From positions 1-64,000 of the forward strand of contig JBBAEU010000003.1 of assembly GCA_041655765.1 (NCBI GenBank): DNA of 64,000 nucleotides, given 5' to 3'. This stretch comes from Brumimicrobium sp041655765. GTDB taxonomy: Bacteria > Bacteroidota > Bacteroidia > Flavobacteriales_D > Crocinitomicaceae. Below the pieces are notes generated by a model. It was not told the DNA's origin, searched no databases, and saw only the letters and a program-made list of their open reading frames with translations. The stretch's first letter is position 1. Each line of letters opens with the position of its first letter. Positions 25,053 to 34,389 of the stretch are shown piece by piece. Made by a program: the position numbers and the translations under genes.

Positions 25053-26861
25053 CTATAATTCCTGTAATTCCACCATTCTTTTAAACTTTTCAGAACTTTT
25101 ATACAGCTCTTCAAAGCTTCCTTCACCAATTACCTCTCCTTTGTCCATCATATATACTTTGTCTGCATTTCTAATGGTAGAAAGTCTATGGGCAATGATT
25201 AAAATGGTGTAATCTCCTTTAATTTGGTCAATATTTGTTTGGATTTCCTTTTCTGTTTCAGAATCCAAGGCCGAAGTCGCTTCGTCTAATATAAGAATAT
25301 CAATGTCTTTAAACAATTCCCTTGCAATGGATACACGTTGTTTTTGCCCTCCACTTAAGTTTACTCCATTGTTACCTAATAAAGTTTCTCCTTGTTGGGG
25401 AAGTTCCGAAATATACTGCAAGAGTGAGGCCTGTTGTAAGGCATTCTCGTAGCGTAGAATATTTTCTTGTGTTGGTGCTGCCCAAAGGGTGATGTTATTG
25501 TATATCGTATCATTAAAAATCACGGGCTCTTGGGTAATATACCCTATTCTTGATTGATAAGTATCCATGTTTAATTCCTTAAAAGGGATATTATCAATAA
25601 AAACTTCTCCTTTGTTTGGCCTTAACAAGCCTCCTAATAAATTAACTAGGGTAGTCTTTCCACTTCCACTTTCTCCAACAAAAGCAATGGTTTTGTTTTT
25701 GGGAATCGTTAAGTTTAATTGTTTTAAAATACCATCAACTTCTTTATAACCAAAGTCTATGTTTTCAACTTTAATTTCCTTTTCGAATCGACTAATGGCA
25801 ACCTCTCCTCTGATTTCGATGTTGTTTTTAAGTTCTTGTTCAAAATCGATAATGTTCTCCAAAGATCCTGAAACGGAGAGGTAATTATTGTAGCTGTCTT
25901 GAAAAATCATTAAGGCTGATAAAGCACGGTAAAAGAACAATAAACTAATCATAATACTGGCCAATTGTCCACCCAAAAACTCTACTTGAATAAGAATAAC
26001 AATACAGACGATTCCAATTAAAATTGGCTCCCTTAAAGCACTAATTTTGGCTCCTAAAAATCCAATTTGAGTGTTGTTTCCTTCTACATCTTTAATTTTC
26101 TCTTTTAGGCGTTGCGCATAGCTTTTAATAAACCCCGTAGCCTTTAAATATTTAAAGTTCGCTATATATTGGATGATTAAACCTTGAAAACCGCTGTTAT
26201 TCTTTGATAATGCAACAGATTGTTCTTTGGTTTTTTTAAATAAACGACTAAAAAACAAATTAGACAAACCTCCTCCTACGCAAACCAAGAGCGCAAACTT
26301 CCAATCCACTAAAAACACAAAACTAAGGTAAACCATTACCATAATAAGGTTTTGTACACTACTTGCAAAATAGCTATAAGCATTTGACACACGTGCTACT
26401 TCACCTGTCATGGCATTTTGTATTCTTCCTACATCTGAACTTACAAAGCTTCGAAAGGAATAACGTGTAAAAAGATCGGTGAGCTTTATCCGCATTGAAG
26501 AAACAAAAAACTGTAAGATTCTAACATTAAATTTTAGAGAGGCATAATAAACAATCCCTTTGAGTGTAAAAAAACCAAACATGAAGAGTAATGCTGTTTT
26601 GATATTCAATTCGATGCCTAGGTTTACTATTCCATCTACTATAAAACTCATACTTCCCATTTCCTCACTGGAAACTCCTGAACTCCCGTCCGCCATCTGT
26701 AGCAATGGTAAAAACATCGCTAATCCTAAACCATCAAGTACACCGATTAGAATACTTAAGCCTAACATAATGAAGATACGATTCTTCAAATAGGAATAGA
26801 AGTAACTAAAAGAAGAAAAATACTTTTTAATAAAATTTTTAATGGTATTCATTATAGCCAA
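25053..26861 (-). CDS. ABC exporter, fused permease-ATPase (MsbA-like)
   Basis: A 602-residue half-transporter. Residues 30-330 hold six membrane helices of a type I exporter; 360-600 form the ATPase with Walker A (GESGSGKTTL, about 396-405), Q-loop (YITQEPV), signature LSGGQKQRVSIAREL, Walker B (ILILDEATSAL) and H-loop (IAHRLS). It should work as a homodimer to move a lipid-linked or hydrophobic glycan across the inner membrane. It is the first gene of the minus-strand polysaccharide locus and diverges from the GIY-YIG gene. An alternative start three codons in (MNTIKNF) is equally possible. Confidence 0.93.
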   Translation of the reverse strand: MAIMNTIKNFIKKYFSSFSYFYSYLKNRIFIMLGLSILIGVLDGLGLAMFLPLLQMADGSSGVSSEEMGSMSFIVDGIVNLGIELNIKTALLFMFGFFTLKGIVYYASLKFNVRILQFFVSSMRIKLTDLFTRYSFRSFVSSDVGRIQNAMTGEVARVSNAYSYFASSVQNLIMVMVYLSFVFLVDWKFALLVCVGGGLSNLFFSRLFKKTKEQSVALSKNNSGFQGLIIQYIANFKYLKATGFIKSYAQRLKEKIKDVEGNNTQIGFLGAKISALREPILIGIVCIVILIQVEFLGGQLASIMISLLFFYRALSALMIFQDSYNNYLSVSGSLENIIDFEQELKNNIEIRGEVAISRFEKEIKVENIDFGYKEVDGILKQLNLTIPKNKTIAFVGESGSGKTTLVNLLGGLLRPNKGEVFIDNIPFKELNMDTYQSRIGYITQEPVIFNDTIYNNITLWAAPTQENILRYENALQQASLLQYISELPQQGETLLGNNGVNLSGGQKQRVSIARELFKDIDILILDEATSALDSETEKEIQTNIDQIKGDYTILIIAHRLSTIRNADKVYMMDKGEVIGEGSFEELYKSSEKFKRMVELQEL

Positions 26862-26932
26862 GTAAAATCAGTTGCGAAAGTAATGATTTTTTTACTATCT
26901 TAATGATAAGACAATTAACAATTCTAAATCAA

Positions 26933-27220
26933 ATGCAGTATTACACCTATATCCTATTATGCAGTGATGACTCCTATTATGTAGGAGTTACCAATAACAT
27001 TGAACGTCGTTTTGTTGAACATACTAACGGAGAAAACTCAACCTCCTACACCTACTCTCGTCGTCCATTAAAACTCGTTTATTTCGAAAGCTCGAAATAT
27101 ATAATTAACGCCATTGCTAGAGAGAAGCAACTCAAAGGTTGGACACGAAAGAAGAAGGAAGCTTTGATTAACGGGTGGGAAGGGGAGCTAAAAGAGTTAG
27201 CGAAGAAGAAGTTTGGATGA
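26933..27220 (+). CDS. GIY-YIG nuclease superfamily protein (UPF0213-like)
   Basis: A 95-residue single-domain protein, typical in length for the free-standing GIY-YIG family. It carries YYTYILLCSDDSYYVGVTNN (GIY...YIG), Arg25/Arg26 of NIERRFVEH, and the catalytic-type Glu in AIAREKQLKGWTRKKK. These small proteins are widespread and mostly uncharacterised, with DNA-repair or nuclease roles proposed. An ATG ten codons upstream exists, but the ATG giving MQYYTYIL is the usual start. The 398-bp region after it is filled with repeats, described separately. Confidence 0.9.
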   Translation: MQYYTYILLCSDDSYYVGVTNNIERRFVEHTNGENSTSYTYSRRPLKLVYFESSKYIINAIAREKQLKGWTRKKKEALINGWEGELKELAKKKFG

Positions 27221-27245
27221 TACGCTTTTGCCCGCCTTCGGTACA

Positions 27246-27280
27246 TTTTTATGCTAAAGCATAAAAACACTCAGTCTGAC
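27246..27280. repeat. Hairpin plus inverted arm of the downstream repeat family
   Basis: A 10-bp perfect stem with a 2-base loop (TTTTTATGCT 27246-27255 / AGCATAAAAA 27258-27267), directly followed by CACTCAGTCTGAC (27268-27280), the exact reverse complement of GTCAGACTGAGTG at 27335-27347. TTCGGTACATTTTTATG occurs twice here, at about 27238 and 27315. The hairpin could end transcription of the GIY-YIG gene, although a run of Ts does not follow it. Confidence 0.7.
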
Positions 27281-27334
27281 AAAAGCTTGGAAGATCTGTA
27301 TTCTTTTATAAATATTCGGTACATTTTTATGGTT

Positions 27335-27545
27335 GTCAGACTGAGTGGTTTTCGACCCCAGGAGGAAACTGTACCGAAGGCTGACTACACTACGTAAATG
27401 CCACTCCATTTTCCTTGTCAGACTGAGTGGTTTCCGACCCCAGACGGAAACTGTATCGAAGGCTGACTACACTACGTAAATGCCACTCCATTTTCCTTGT
27501 CAGACTGAGTGGTTTCCGACCCCAGACGGAAACTGTATCGAAGGC
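27335..27545. repeat. 82-bp tandem direct repeat, 2.6 copies, with internal hairpin
   Basis: Units begin with GTCAGACTGAGTGG at 27335, 27417 and 27499, a constant 82-bp period; the third stops after 47 bp. Units 2 and 3 are identical over the shared length, unit 1 differs at a few bases. Each contains GTTTCCG-N8-CGGAAAC (27430-27451 in unit 2) flanked by GTCAG...CTGAC, so the first 50 bases can fold into one long hairpin, followed by a 32-bp spacer. The GTCAGACTGAG...CGAAG..CTGAC arrangement resembles REP-like intergenic palindromes I recall from Bacteroidota genomes. Nothing else is seen in 27546-27618 except a -7-like TACTTTTG at 27594-27601. Confidence 0.9.
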
Positions 27546-27624
27546 GGCAAGGAAAATTCTCCCGAAGGCTGACGCTTTTTCATCCTTTTTCCTTACTTTT
27601 GATTGAAAATTTTTCTACTTGATT

Positions 27625-30600
27625 ATGGTGAATTTAAAACCAACTATTTTTTCGTTCTTACTTTGCCTTACAAGTACTTTATCCTTCGCTCAAGGATTGC
27701 TCGTATATCCAAAAGACAGTGCTGTTTTTGATGTTACAGAAATTCAATTTGAATGGAACAGTAAAAATGGGGCAAACGACTATCACTTACAAATAGCTGA
27801 TGACCCCACTTTTACAAACCTCATTGTAAACAATAGCAACTTAACTTCACTTTCCTATTTAGCACAAAACTTAAATCCCAATTCTGTTTATTATTGGAGA
27901 GTAAAACCCAACAATTTTTCTTGGTCTTCTATTTATTCTTTTACAATTGTAGACTTCAGAACTTGGCCGGAATTGGAGTTTATGCTCGACCCCGACAACG
28001 TGGTGCTAGACGCTAACGGAAAGGTAGAACAATGGACGGACTTAAGTGGAAATGGGCATCATTTTGGGCAAAATACAGAAAGTAATAGACCTAGTATTGG
28101 TATGGGAGAGGGAGTTAATCAACAGAAAGTTATTAATTTTGAACCTAATTTAAATAATAATCTCTCGGGAGGAGATTTATCTAATCTAAGTGCAGGGGAA
28201 ATTTTTGCATTTACTAAAAAAAATAACGCAGTCCCATTACAAAATTCCTACTCTGGTATTTGGAGATTTGGTTCATCTGCTGATATTGAGTTTTATCCAT
28301 ATACGTCAGGTCATGCTAATTTAGCTTTTGGTAGAAGTTTACGCACTCCCATATTAGATATTAATGATCTTTTTAATCTCAAATCCCCTCATCTCCTAAA
28401 TATAAGTTCACAAGATCTATTTAAAGTAAATATCAACAATACAAATATATTGACTAGTGGAACAGGAATAGTATCTTTCCCCTCTTCAACCAATATAGGA
28501 AAATCAAATGGAAATTATTATTTTGATGGTCAATTCGGACAAATTCTTCTTTTTAATACGGTTCTAAGTGACTCTTTAAGAAATCTTGTTTATGGTCAAA
28601 TGCAATCTAAATACGCACCACCAGTAAACCTCGGTCACAACATATCGTATCAATACGGTTTTTGTAAAGACACCACCCTCTACGCTGGCAAACGCTTCAC
28701 CTCCTATCTCTGGTCAGATGGTTCTACTGCAGATAGTCTTGTTGTTTCCGAACCTGGCACCTACTGGGTAGAAGTAGAAGACATCTTCGGTTTCATTTCT
28801 CGCGACACAATAGAAGTCGTTTCAGGTTTAAACTACCCCACCACCCAACTCTACTGCCAAAACGATTCCATAATTTGGCAAACAGGTTTAGGTCAACAAT
28901 ACTCCTACCTCTGGTCTGACGGTTCCACTGCCGATACTTTAGTCATCAATTCTCCAGGGAGTTACCATGTTACGGTCACCGACACCAATGGTTGTGTGTT
29001 TAAGTCTGACACTTTAAGTTTTCAAGAAGATTTATTCCCCACTTCTGCCACACTTGGTCCCGACCTTAATCTGTGTTCTGGAAACACGCTTTCGCTATCG
29101 ACTGGTGCTTCGGAAGCAGTCTCCTACCTTTGGAATACGGGTTCTACAGATGCTTCAATTGTGATAGTAAACACGGGAGAATATAGCGTGGAAGTTGTCA
29201 ACATAAACGGCTGTGTAGCAAAAGATACAGTACAAGTCAACATCATTGGTTCGGCTCCTAATATTGCTTTCTCCGTTCCTGAAACCATCTGTTTAAATGC
29301 CGAAGCAACATTCCAAGATATGAGTATCCCTACCGATGGCGCTACGATAAACGATTGGGAATGGGTGATATTGTCTGATACCATAACAAACAACATTGGA
29401 ACTTGGCAGGCTGATAGCGTGGGTGTTTTTGATATTCAATACACCATCGGTACCACTTCGGGATGTTTTTCCGATACCACTTTTTCTATAACGGTAAGAC
29501 CTTTACCAATTGTTTCCATGCAAACACAGGGTGTTTGTCAAGATGATGAAATACAATTTTATGCTGGTCAATTGACACCAACCTTTATTGATACTTGGGA
29601 ATGGAACTATGGTGATGTGGCAAGTGGTGCAGAAAACACATCATTTTTACAAAATTCCACGCATAAATTCTCAATGTCTGGTGCGTATGATATCACATTA
29701 ATAGGAACTGATATTTATGGTTGTGCTGATACCATAACAGAAGTGTTTTTTGTTCAGCCAAAACCTATTGCCAACTTTATAGGATTGGATATTTGTGCAG
29801 GAAATGTTGTTGATTTTGAAAATACATCCACAATCGAAGTTGGAGGAACAATTGCAACCTACCAATGGGATTTTGGTGATGGAAATTATTCAGGCCAAAC
29901 CAGTCCTAATAAGCCGTATGTTACGCATGGAGATTACATGGTGAGTTTGGTCGCTATTTCAAATATGGGCTGTTCAGATACGACAAGTCGAATGGTGAAA
30001 GTACACGCTTTGCCACAAGTTGATTATGTTGTTGAGCAAGCCTGTGCAAAAACAGCCACACGTCTAATTGACAACTCTTTTGTGCCAAATGGAAGTGTTG
30101 CCCTTGTAGATTGGTCGGTTAACAACGCACCGCCTTTAACTGGATTTGTGGTAGAAAAAAACTTCCCGATTGGTGGAACATATAATTTAAAGCAAACCGT
30201 AAAATCGGCATTTGGCTGTAATAACTCTTTAGAAACAACCTTCCAGATTTATAATGAAATAAGGGCTGATTTTGTTCATTTACCTACTGTTTTTGTTGCA
30301 AACGAGCCTGTTCAATTCCATAGTACAAGCATTGGCGCAAATAGTTATTTCTGGAAATTCGGAGATTTTGCTACTTCAACCCAAACAGATACGACAATTG
30401 TCTTTACGGAAAATCAAATTGGGGAGGAAATTGAGATTTCACTTACCGTTTCAAATAATTATGATTGTGTTGACTCAATAAGCCTTTCCAATGCTGTTAT
30501 TGGTCGTGATACTGACTTAGCATTAACACAAATTTTCTTGTCGGAAGACGATGGATTTACGACAATTGGTGTACGTATGGAAAATAATGGTTCTACACCC

Positions 30601-31083
30601 ATAGAAAACGTAGAGTTTGCCATTTCAGAAGCAGGAAAAGGTACTTTTAAAGAAATTTGGAGTGGATTTTTAGCAGGTGGAGAAAGTATTATCCACGTGT
30701 TAAGCTCACAACATACGACGGGTATTCCAGAAATGCAAAAAGAGCATCATTTCTTTTGTGTTAAAGGTCGATTACTCAACAGCCTTTTCGAAGAAGAAAA
30801 CTTAGCCAATAACGAAGTTTGTTTATCCAAAACGGATGCAGATTTTGTTTTAATTCGCCCGTTCCCAAATCCAATAAACGACCTTATGACGGTACGCTTT
30901 ATTGCAAATGTCAAAACTGAAAATGATTTAGTTATATACGACGCACTCGGACAAGAAGTTTATCGTTATGATTCAGTTTCTTTAGAAGTTGGCATAACCG
31001 ATATTGCAATAGACACTCAATCTTGGAGAACGGGTGTTTATGTTGTGAAATTTGGGATGAGTGAGGTGAATGTGGTAAAATAG
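27625..31083 (+). CDS. Large T9SS-sorted surface protein with PKD-like domains
   Basis: A 1152-residue secreted protein. The signal peptide ends LSFAQ; a fibronectin-like strand region follows (VYPKDSAVFDVTEIQFEWNSKNGANDY). A LamG-like segment covers about 120-330 (LDPDNVVLDANGKVEQWTDLSGNGHHF). Two SYLWSDGSTADSL-type Ig repeats and a third related one occupy about 340-520. Several PKD domains with YQWDFGDGNYSG and YFWKFGDF motifs cover about 540-960, then an adhesin-like domain and a type A T9SS sorting domain (RPFPNPINDLMTVRF ... GVYVVKFG ... VVK). It should be exported by the type IX system and anchored on the cell surface, perhaps for adhesion or glycan binding. ATG 27625 is preferred to the TTG two codons upstream. 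It stands alone. Confidence 0.88.
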   Translation: MVNLKPTIFSFLLCLTSTLSFAQGLLVYPKDSAVFDVTEIQFEWNSKNGANDYHLQIADDPTFTNLIVNNSNLTSLSYLAQNLNPNSVYYWRVKPNNFSWSSIYSFTIVDFRTWPELEFMLDPDNVVLDANGKVEQWTDLSGNGHHFGQNTESNRPSIGMGEGVNQQKVINFEPNLNNNLSGGDLSNLSAGEIFAFTKKNNAVPLQNSYSGIWRFGSSADIEFYPYTSGHANLAFGRSLRTPILDINDLFNLKSPHLLNISSQDLFKVNINNTNILTSGTGIVSFPSSTNIGKSNGNYYFDGQFGQILLFNTVLSDSLRNLVYGQMQSKYAPPVNLGHNISYQYGFCKDTTLYAGKRFTSYLWSDGSTADSLVVSEPGTYWVEVEDIFGFISRDTIEVVSGLNYPTTQLYCQNDSIIWQTGLGQQYSYLWSDGSTADTLVINSPGSYHVTVTDTNGCVFKSDTLSFQEDLFPTSATLGPDLNLCSGNTLSLSTGASEAVSYLWNTGSTDASIVIVNTGEYSVEVVNINGCVAKDTVQVNIIGSAPNIAFSVPETICLNAEATFQDMSIPTDGATINDWEWVILSDTITNNIGTWQADSVGVFDIQYTIGTTSGCFSDTTFSITVRPLPIVSMQTQGVCQDDEIQFYAGQLTPTFIDTWEWNYGDVASGAENTSFLQNSTHKFSMSGAYDITLIGTDIYGCADTITEVFFVQPKPIANFIGLDICAGNVVDFENTSTIEVGGTIATYQWDFGDGNYSGQTSPNKPYVTHGDYMVSLVAISNMGCSDTTSRMVKVHALPQVDYVVEQACAKTATRLIDNSFVPNGSVALVDWSVNNAPPLTGFVVEKNFPIGGTYNLKQTVKSAFGCNNSLETTFQIYNEIRADFVHLPTVFVANEPVQFHSTSIGANSYFWKFGDFATSTQTDTTIVFTENQIGEEIEISLTVSNNYDCVDSISLSNAVIGRDTDLALTQIFLSEDDGFTTIGVRMENNGSTPIENVEFAISEAGKGTFKEIWSGFLAGGESIIHVLSSQHTTGIPEMQKEHHFFCVKGRLLNSLFEEENLANNEVCLSKTDADFVLIRPFPNPINDLMTVRFIANVKTENDLVIYDALGQEVYRYDSVSLEVGITDIAIDTQSWRTGVYVVKFGMSEVNVVK

Positions 31084-31108
31084 CCTTCGGGTTGTTCCAA
31101 AGACACCG

Positions 31109-32362
31109 TTATATTATCATCCCAGCCGCTACGGTCTCATGCGTTGCATCATCAATCAAGATAATGCTTCCTGTTGTTCTGTTTTTACTGTAAGCATCAA
31201 TAAACAACGGTTTTGCTGTACGAATAGAAACCCGTGCAATATCGTTCATGTTAAGTTGTTTGTCTTCAGAATTACGGTCCATCGTATTGATATCAAACTT
31301 GTAAACAACTTCTTTAATTAATGCCTTTTGCTCGTTAGAAGTATGCATAATTGTATATTTTGCGCGTGGTTGTGGTGGCATATTGTTTAACCAACACAAC
31401 ATGACGTCAAATTCTTGAGAAACAGAAGGCTTGTTGTTTGTTCGAACGATCATATCTCCACGACTTACATCAATATCGTCTTCTAATTGAATGTTTATCG
31501 ACATTGGAGAAAATGCTTCATCTAACGAACCATTGTAGGTGTCTATTGACTTTACTTTTGAAGTAAATCCTGAAGGTAAAATAGTAACTTCATCACCTTT
31601 TCGTATGATTCCGCTTGCCAATCTACCTGCATAACCTCTGTAATCGATAAAACCTTCGCGCTGTGGCCGAATGACGGTTTGCACAGGAAAACGGGTATCT
31701 ATTTTATTGTCATCACTTCCGATATATAGACTTTCTAATGTGTGAAGAAGTGGCGCACCTTGAAACCATGGCATATTTTCCGAACGATGAACCACGTTAT
31801 CTCCTTGCAATGCACTAATTGGTATAAATTGAATGTCTTTAATCACCAACTTTGAAGATATATTTTCATAATCTTTCACGATTTTATTAAAAACCTCCTC
31901 CGAATAATCGACCAAATCCATTTTATTCACACAAATAATGAGGTGCGGGATATGAAGCAGTGAAGCTATAAAAGAATGTCGTTTTGTTTGTTCAACAATT
32001 CCGTTTCTTGCGTCAATCAAGATAATAGAAGCATTCGCTGTTGATGCGCCTGTAATCATGTTTCGGGTATATTGAATATGCCCCGGTGTATCTGCAATAA
32101 TAAATTTTCGTTTGGGCGTAGTGAAATAGCGATACGCAACATCAATTGTTATTCCTTGTTCCCTTTCTTCTCTCAAACCATCAGTAAACATGGCTAAATC
32201 AAGTTCATCATGACCTTTTCGCTTACTGATATTTTCGATAGACTCCAATTGGTCTTCAAAAATAGATTTTGAGTCATACAATAATCTTCCAATTAGTGTA
32301 CTTTTTCCGTCATCTACACTTCCTGCAGTCGAAAATCTTAGTAATTGATTTTTTTCTAACAT
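31109..32362 (-). CDS. cysN: Sulfate adenylyltransferase, large GTPase subunit
   Basis: A 417-residue GTPase of the EF-Tu-like family. P-loop GSVDDGKSTL (residues 11-20), switch DTPGHIQYTRNM, NKMD and SALQGDN specificity motifs are in order, followed by two beta-barrel domains. With CysD it makes adenosine 5'-phosphosulfate (APS) from ATP and sulfate, GTP hydrolysis driving the reaction. At 417 residues it is the stand-alone form without a fused APS kinase, which is encoded separately two genes upstream. It is the last gene of the sulfate operon, 33 bp after cysD. Confidence 0.97.
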   Translation of the reverse strand: MLEKNQLLRFSTAGSVDDGKSTLIGRLLYDSKSIFEDQLESIENISKRKGHDELDLAMFTDGLREEREQGITIDVAYRYFTTPKRKFIIADTPGHIQYTRNMITGASTANASIILIDARNGIVEQTKRHSFIASLLHIPHLIICVNKMDLVDYSEEVFNKIVKDYENISSKLVIKDIQFIPISALQGDNVVHRSENMPWFQGAPLLHTLESLYIGSDDNKIDTRFPVQTVIRPQREGFIDYRGYAGRLASGIIRKGDEVTILPSGFTSKVKSIDTYNGSLDEAFSPMSINIQLEDDIDVSRGDMIVRTNNKPSVSQEFDVMLCWLNNMPPQPRAKYTIMHTSNEQKALIKEVVYKFDINTMDRNSEDKQLNMNDIARVSIRTAKPLFIDAYSKNRTTGSIILIDDATHETVAAGMII

Positions 32363-32395
32363 CTTTTAATTCTTAATATTTTTCAATTTAAGTAT

Positions 32396-33301
32396 TTAGA
32401 AATACCCTAATTTTTTTCTGTCTTCCATTGCCGTTTCAGAACGTTTATCGTCTGCTCGGTTTCCGCGTTCAGTTTTTCGCATCATGGAAACCTCATCAAC
32501 GATTTTATCCAATGTATCTGCTTCCGATTCAATTCCTCCAGTAATTGTAATATCTCCAAGTGTTCTAAATCGGATTTTTTTCTTGACAATTTCTTCGTTA
32601 TCTCTAAGCACGAGGTATTCTGAATTAGGCAACCACGTATTGTCTCTCCACACAACATCACGTTCGTGAGCAAAATATAGAGATGGTAGCTTTATATTTT
32701 CTCTTAAAATATAATTCCAAACATCCATTTCTGTCCAGTTACTGATTGGGAAAGCCCTAAAATGTTCTCCCTGAAAATATTTTCCATTTAATAAGTTCCA
32801 AAGTTCTGGTCGTTGATTTTTTGGATCCCATTGACCAAAGTCGTCGCGGTGCGAGAAGAAACGTTCTTTTGCTCTTGCTTTTTCCTCATCCCTTCTTCCA
32901 CCACCAATTGCGCAATCTACTTTAAATTCTTCAATAGCATCTAACAAAGTTGTGATTTGCAAAGCGTTTCTAGAAGCATTTCTTCCTTTTTCTTCAGCCA
33001 CACGACCGTTATCAATTGATTTTTGCACAGAACCAACGAGTAAATCTACCCCAAGTTCTTCTACCAAATCATCGCGAAAACTAATCGTTTCAGGGAAATT
33101 ATGTCCTGTATCTACATGAAGCAATGGAAAAGGAATTTTTCCTGGATAGAACGCTTTTCTAGCAAGGTGAGCTACAACCGTTGAGTCTTTCCCTCCTGAA
33201 AATAAGATTACAGGATTTTGGAATTGTGCCCAAACTTCACGTAAAATAAAAATAGCTTCAGACTCCAATTCATCTAAATAGTTCAGATAATATTTACTCA
33301 T
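32396..33301 (-). CDS. cysD: Sulfate adenylyltransferase, small subunit
   Basis: A 301-residue PP-loop ATP pyrophosphatase (ILFSGGKDSTVVAHLA near residue 34) with HVDTGHNFPETISFRD, a GGGRRDEEKARAKER loop and the C-terminal RGNRADDKRSE typical of CysD. It catalyses adenylylation of sulfate as a heterodimer with CysN. Its start overlaps the stop of cysC by 4 bp, so they are translationally coupled. Confidence 0.97.
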   Translation of the reverse strand: MSKYYLNYLDELESEAIFILREVWAQFQNPVILFSGGKDSTVVAHLARKAFYPGKIPFPLLHVDTGHNFPETISFRDDLVEELGVDLLVGSVQKSIDNGRVAEEKGRNASRNALQITTLLDAIEEFKVDCAIGGGRRDEEKARAKERFFSHRDDFGQWDPKNQRPELWNLLNGKYFQGEHFRAFPISNWTEMDVWNYILRENIKLPSLYFAHERDVVWRDNTWLPNSEYLVLRDNEEIVKKKIRFRTLGDITITGGIESEADTLDKIVDEVSMMRKTERGNRADDKRSETAMEDRKKLGYF

Positions 33302-33888
33302 AATGAAATATTTTTAACAAAGTTAATTAATTTTCTAACAGCATCTTCTACGCTTTCCTTTTCTGTACGAATATGAACATCAGGGTTTTCAGGTTTTTCG
33401 TAAGGAGAATCAATTCCTGTAAAATTTTTAATTTCTCCTTTTCGCGCTTTTTGGTAAAGACCTTTTACATCTCTTTTTTCGCAAGTTTCTAAATCAGTAT
33501 CAACAAAAATTTCAAAAAACTGGTCTTCCCCAACAATTTCTTCCACCATTTTTCTGTCCTTGATTGTTGGAGAGATAAAAGCCGCTAAAACGATTATTCC
33601 TGCATCAACAAAGAGCTTTGAAACTTCAGCAATACGCCTTAAATTTTCATTTCTATCTTCCAAAGAAAAGCCCAATCCTTTATTAATTCCCATTCGGATA
33701 TTGTCGCCATCAAGGACATAAACTTTTTTATTTTCTTTAAACAATTCAACTTCTAAAGCATTGGCAATGGTTGATTTGCCAGAACCGGATAGCCCTGTAA
33801 ACCACAAAACAAAAGAAGGATGTTTAAAAGCCTTGTTTCTGTCTTTTTGGGTGATTGAATAATTTTGATGAATGATATTTTCGTTCAT
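33298..33888 (-). CDS. cysC: Adenylylsulfate (APS) kinase
   Basis: A 196-residue P-loop kinase: WFTGLSGSGKSTIA near residue 30, DGDNIRMGINKGLGFS, then FISPTIKDR and FTGIDSPYEKPENPDV, the complete CysC pattern. It phosphorylates APS to PAPS. Because the CysH homologue of this operon has the iron-sulfur signature of APS reductases, PAPS is not needed for sulfate reduction here, and CysC probably supplies PAPS for sulfating a glycan or lipid; that is an inference. It overlaps cysD by 4 bp. Confidence 0.96.
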   Translation of the reverse strand: MNENIIHQNYSITQKDRNKAFKHPSFVLWFTGLSGSGKSTIANALEVELFKENKKVYVLDGDNIRMGINKGLGFSLEDRNENLRRIAEVSKLFVDAGIIVLAAFISPTIKDRKMVEEIVGEDQFFEIFVDTDLETCEKRDVKGLYQKARKGEIKNFTGIDSPYEKPENPDVHIRTEKESVEDAVRKLINFVKNISL

Positions 33889-33897
33889 ATTATAATT

Positions 33898-34350
33898 TTA
33901 ACTATGCCTATCATCTTTTGCTCTTTGTTCATTCTTTTGTGGAAGTCCAAATTTAATTTTATACCAAACACGTTCGTGTAAATAATACAATAGCATTTTT
34001 GTAAGCACTTCGGCAAAACCAACTTTTAATCCAACCATCGGGTCGCCCGAAATAATCCATGCCAAAAACATTGTATCCATGGTTCCGACCAATCTCCATG
34101 AGACTGTTTTAGCTAAATGTCGCATCCTACTTTCGAGCGTTTTTCCATTTTTAGAAAGATTTACCTTAAACCATAATCTTTCGTGGAGGTAGTATAATAT
34201 AATTTTTGTTAGAACCTCTGCAACCCCAATTTTTACACCTGTAAGTGGATTTCCAGAAATAACCCAAGCCAAAATCATTGTATCTAAAGTCCCTACCATT
34301 CGCCATGTTAAGGCTTTGGCTAAGTGTCGCTTATGTGTTATATCTTTCAT
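33898..34350 (-). CDS. DUF2061 tandem-repeat membrane protein
   Basis: 150 residues made of two copies of a ~65-residue unit (KRHLAKALTWRMVGTLDTM..., repeated as MRHLAKTVSWRLVGTMDTM...). Each ends EVLTKxxLYYLHERxWxK and contains two hydrophobic segments, giving about four membrane helices. This is the DUF2061 family, often found beside sulfate assimilation genes in Bacteroidota. Its function is not established; sulfate or sulfite transport-related roles have only positional support. It lies 9 bp upstream of cysC. Confidence 0.9.
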   Translation of the reverse strand: MKDITHKRHLAKALTWRMVGTLDTMILAWVISGNPLTGVKIGVAEVLTKIILYYLHERLWFKVNLSKNGKTLESRMRHLAKTVSWRLVGTMDTMFLAWIISGDPMVGLKVGFAEVLTKMLLYYLHERVWYKIKFGLPQKNEQRAKDDRHS

Positions 34351-34389
34351 CGAATGCTAAAAAATCTATATTAAACGATTAATGCCGTT

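Noticed and set aside
27335..27545. CRISPR array
   Set aside because: Only 2.6 units, the 82-bp period includes identical 'spacers', and no cas genes are present.
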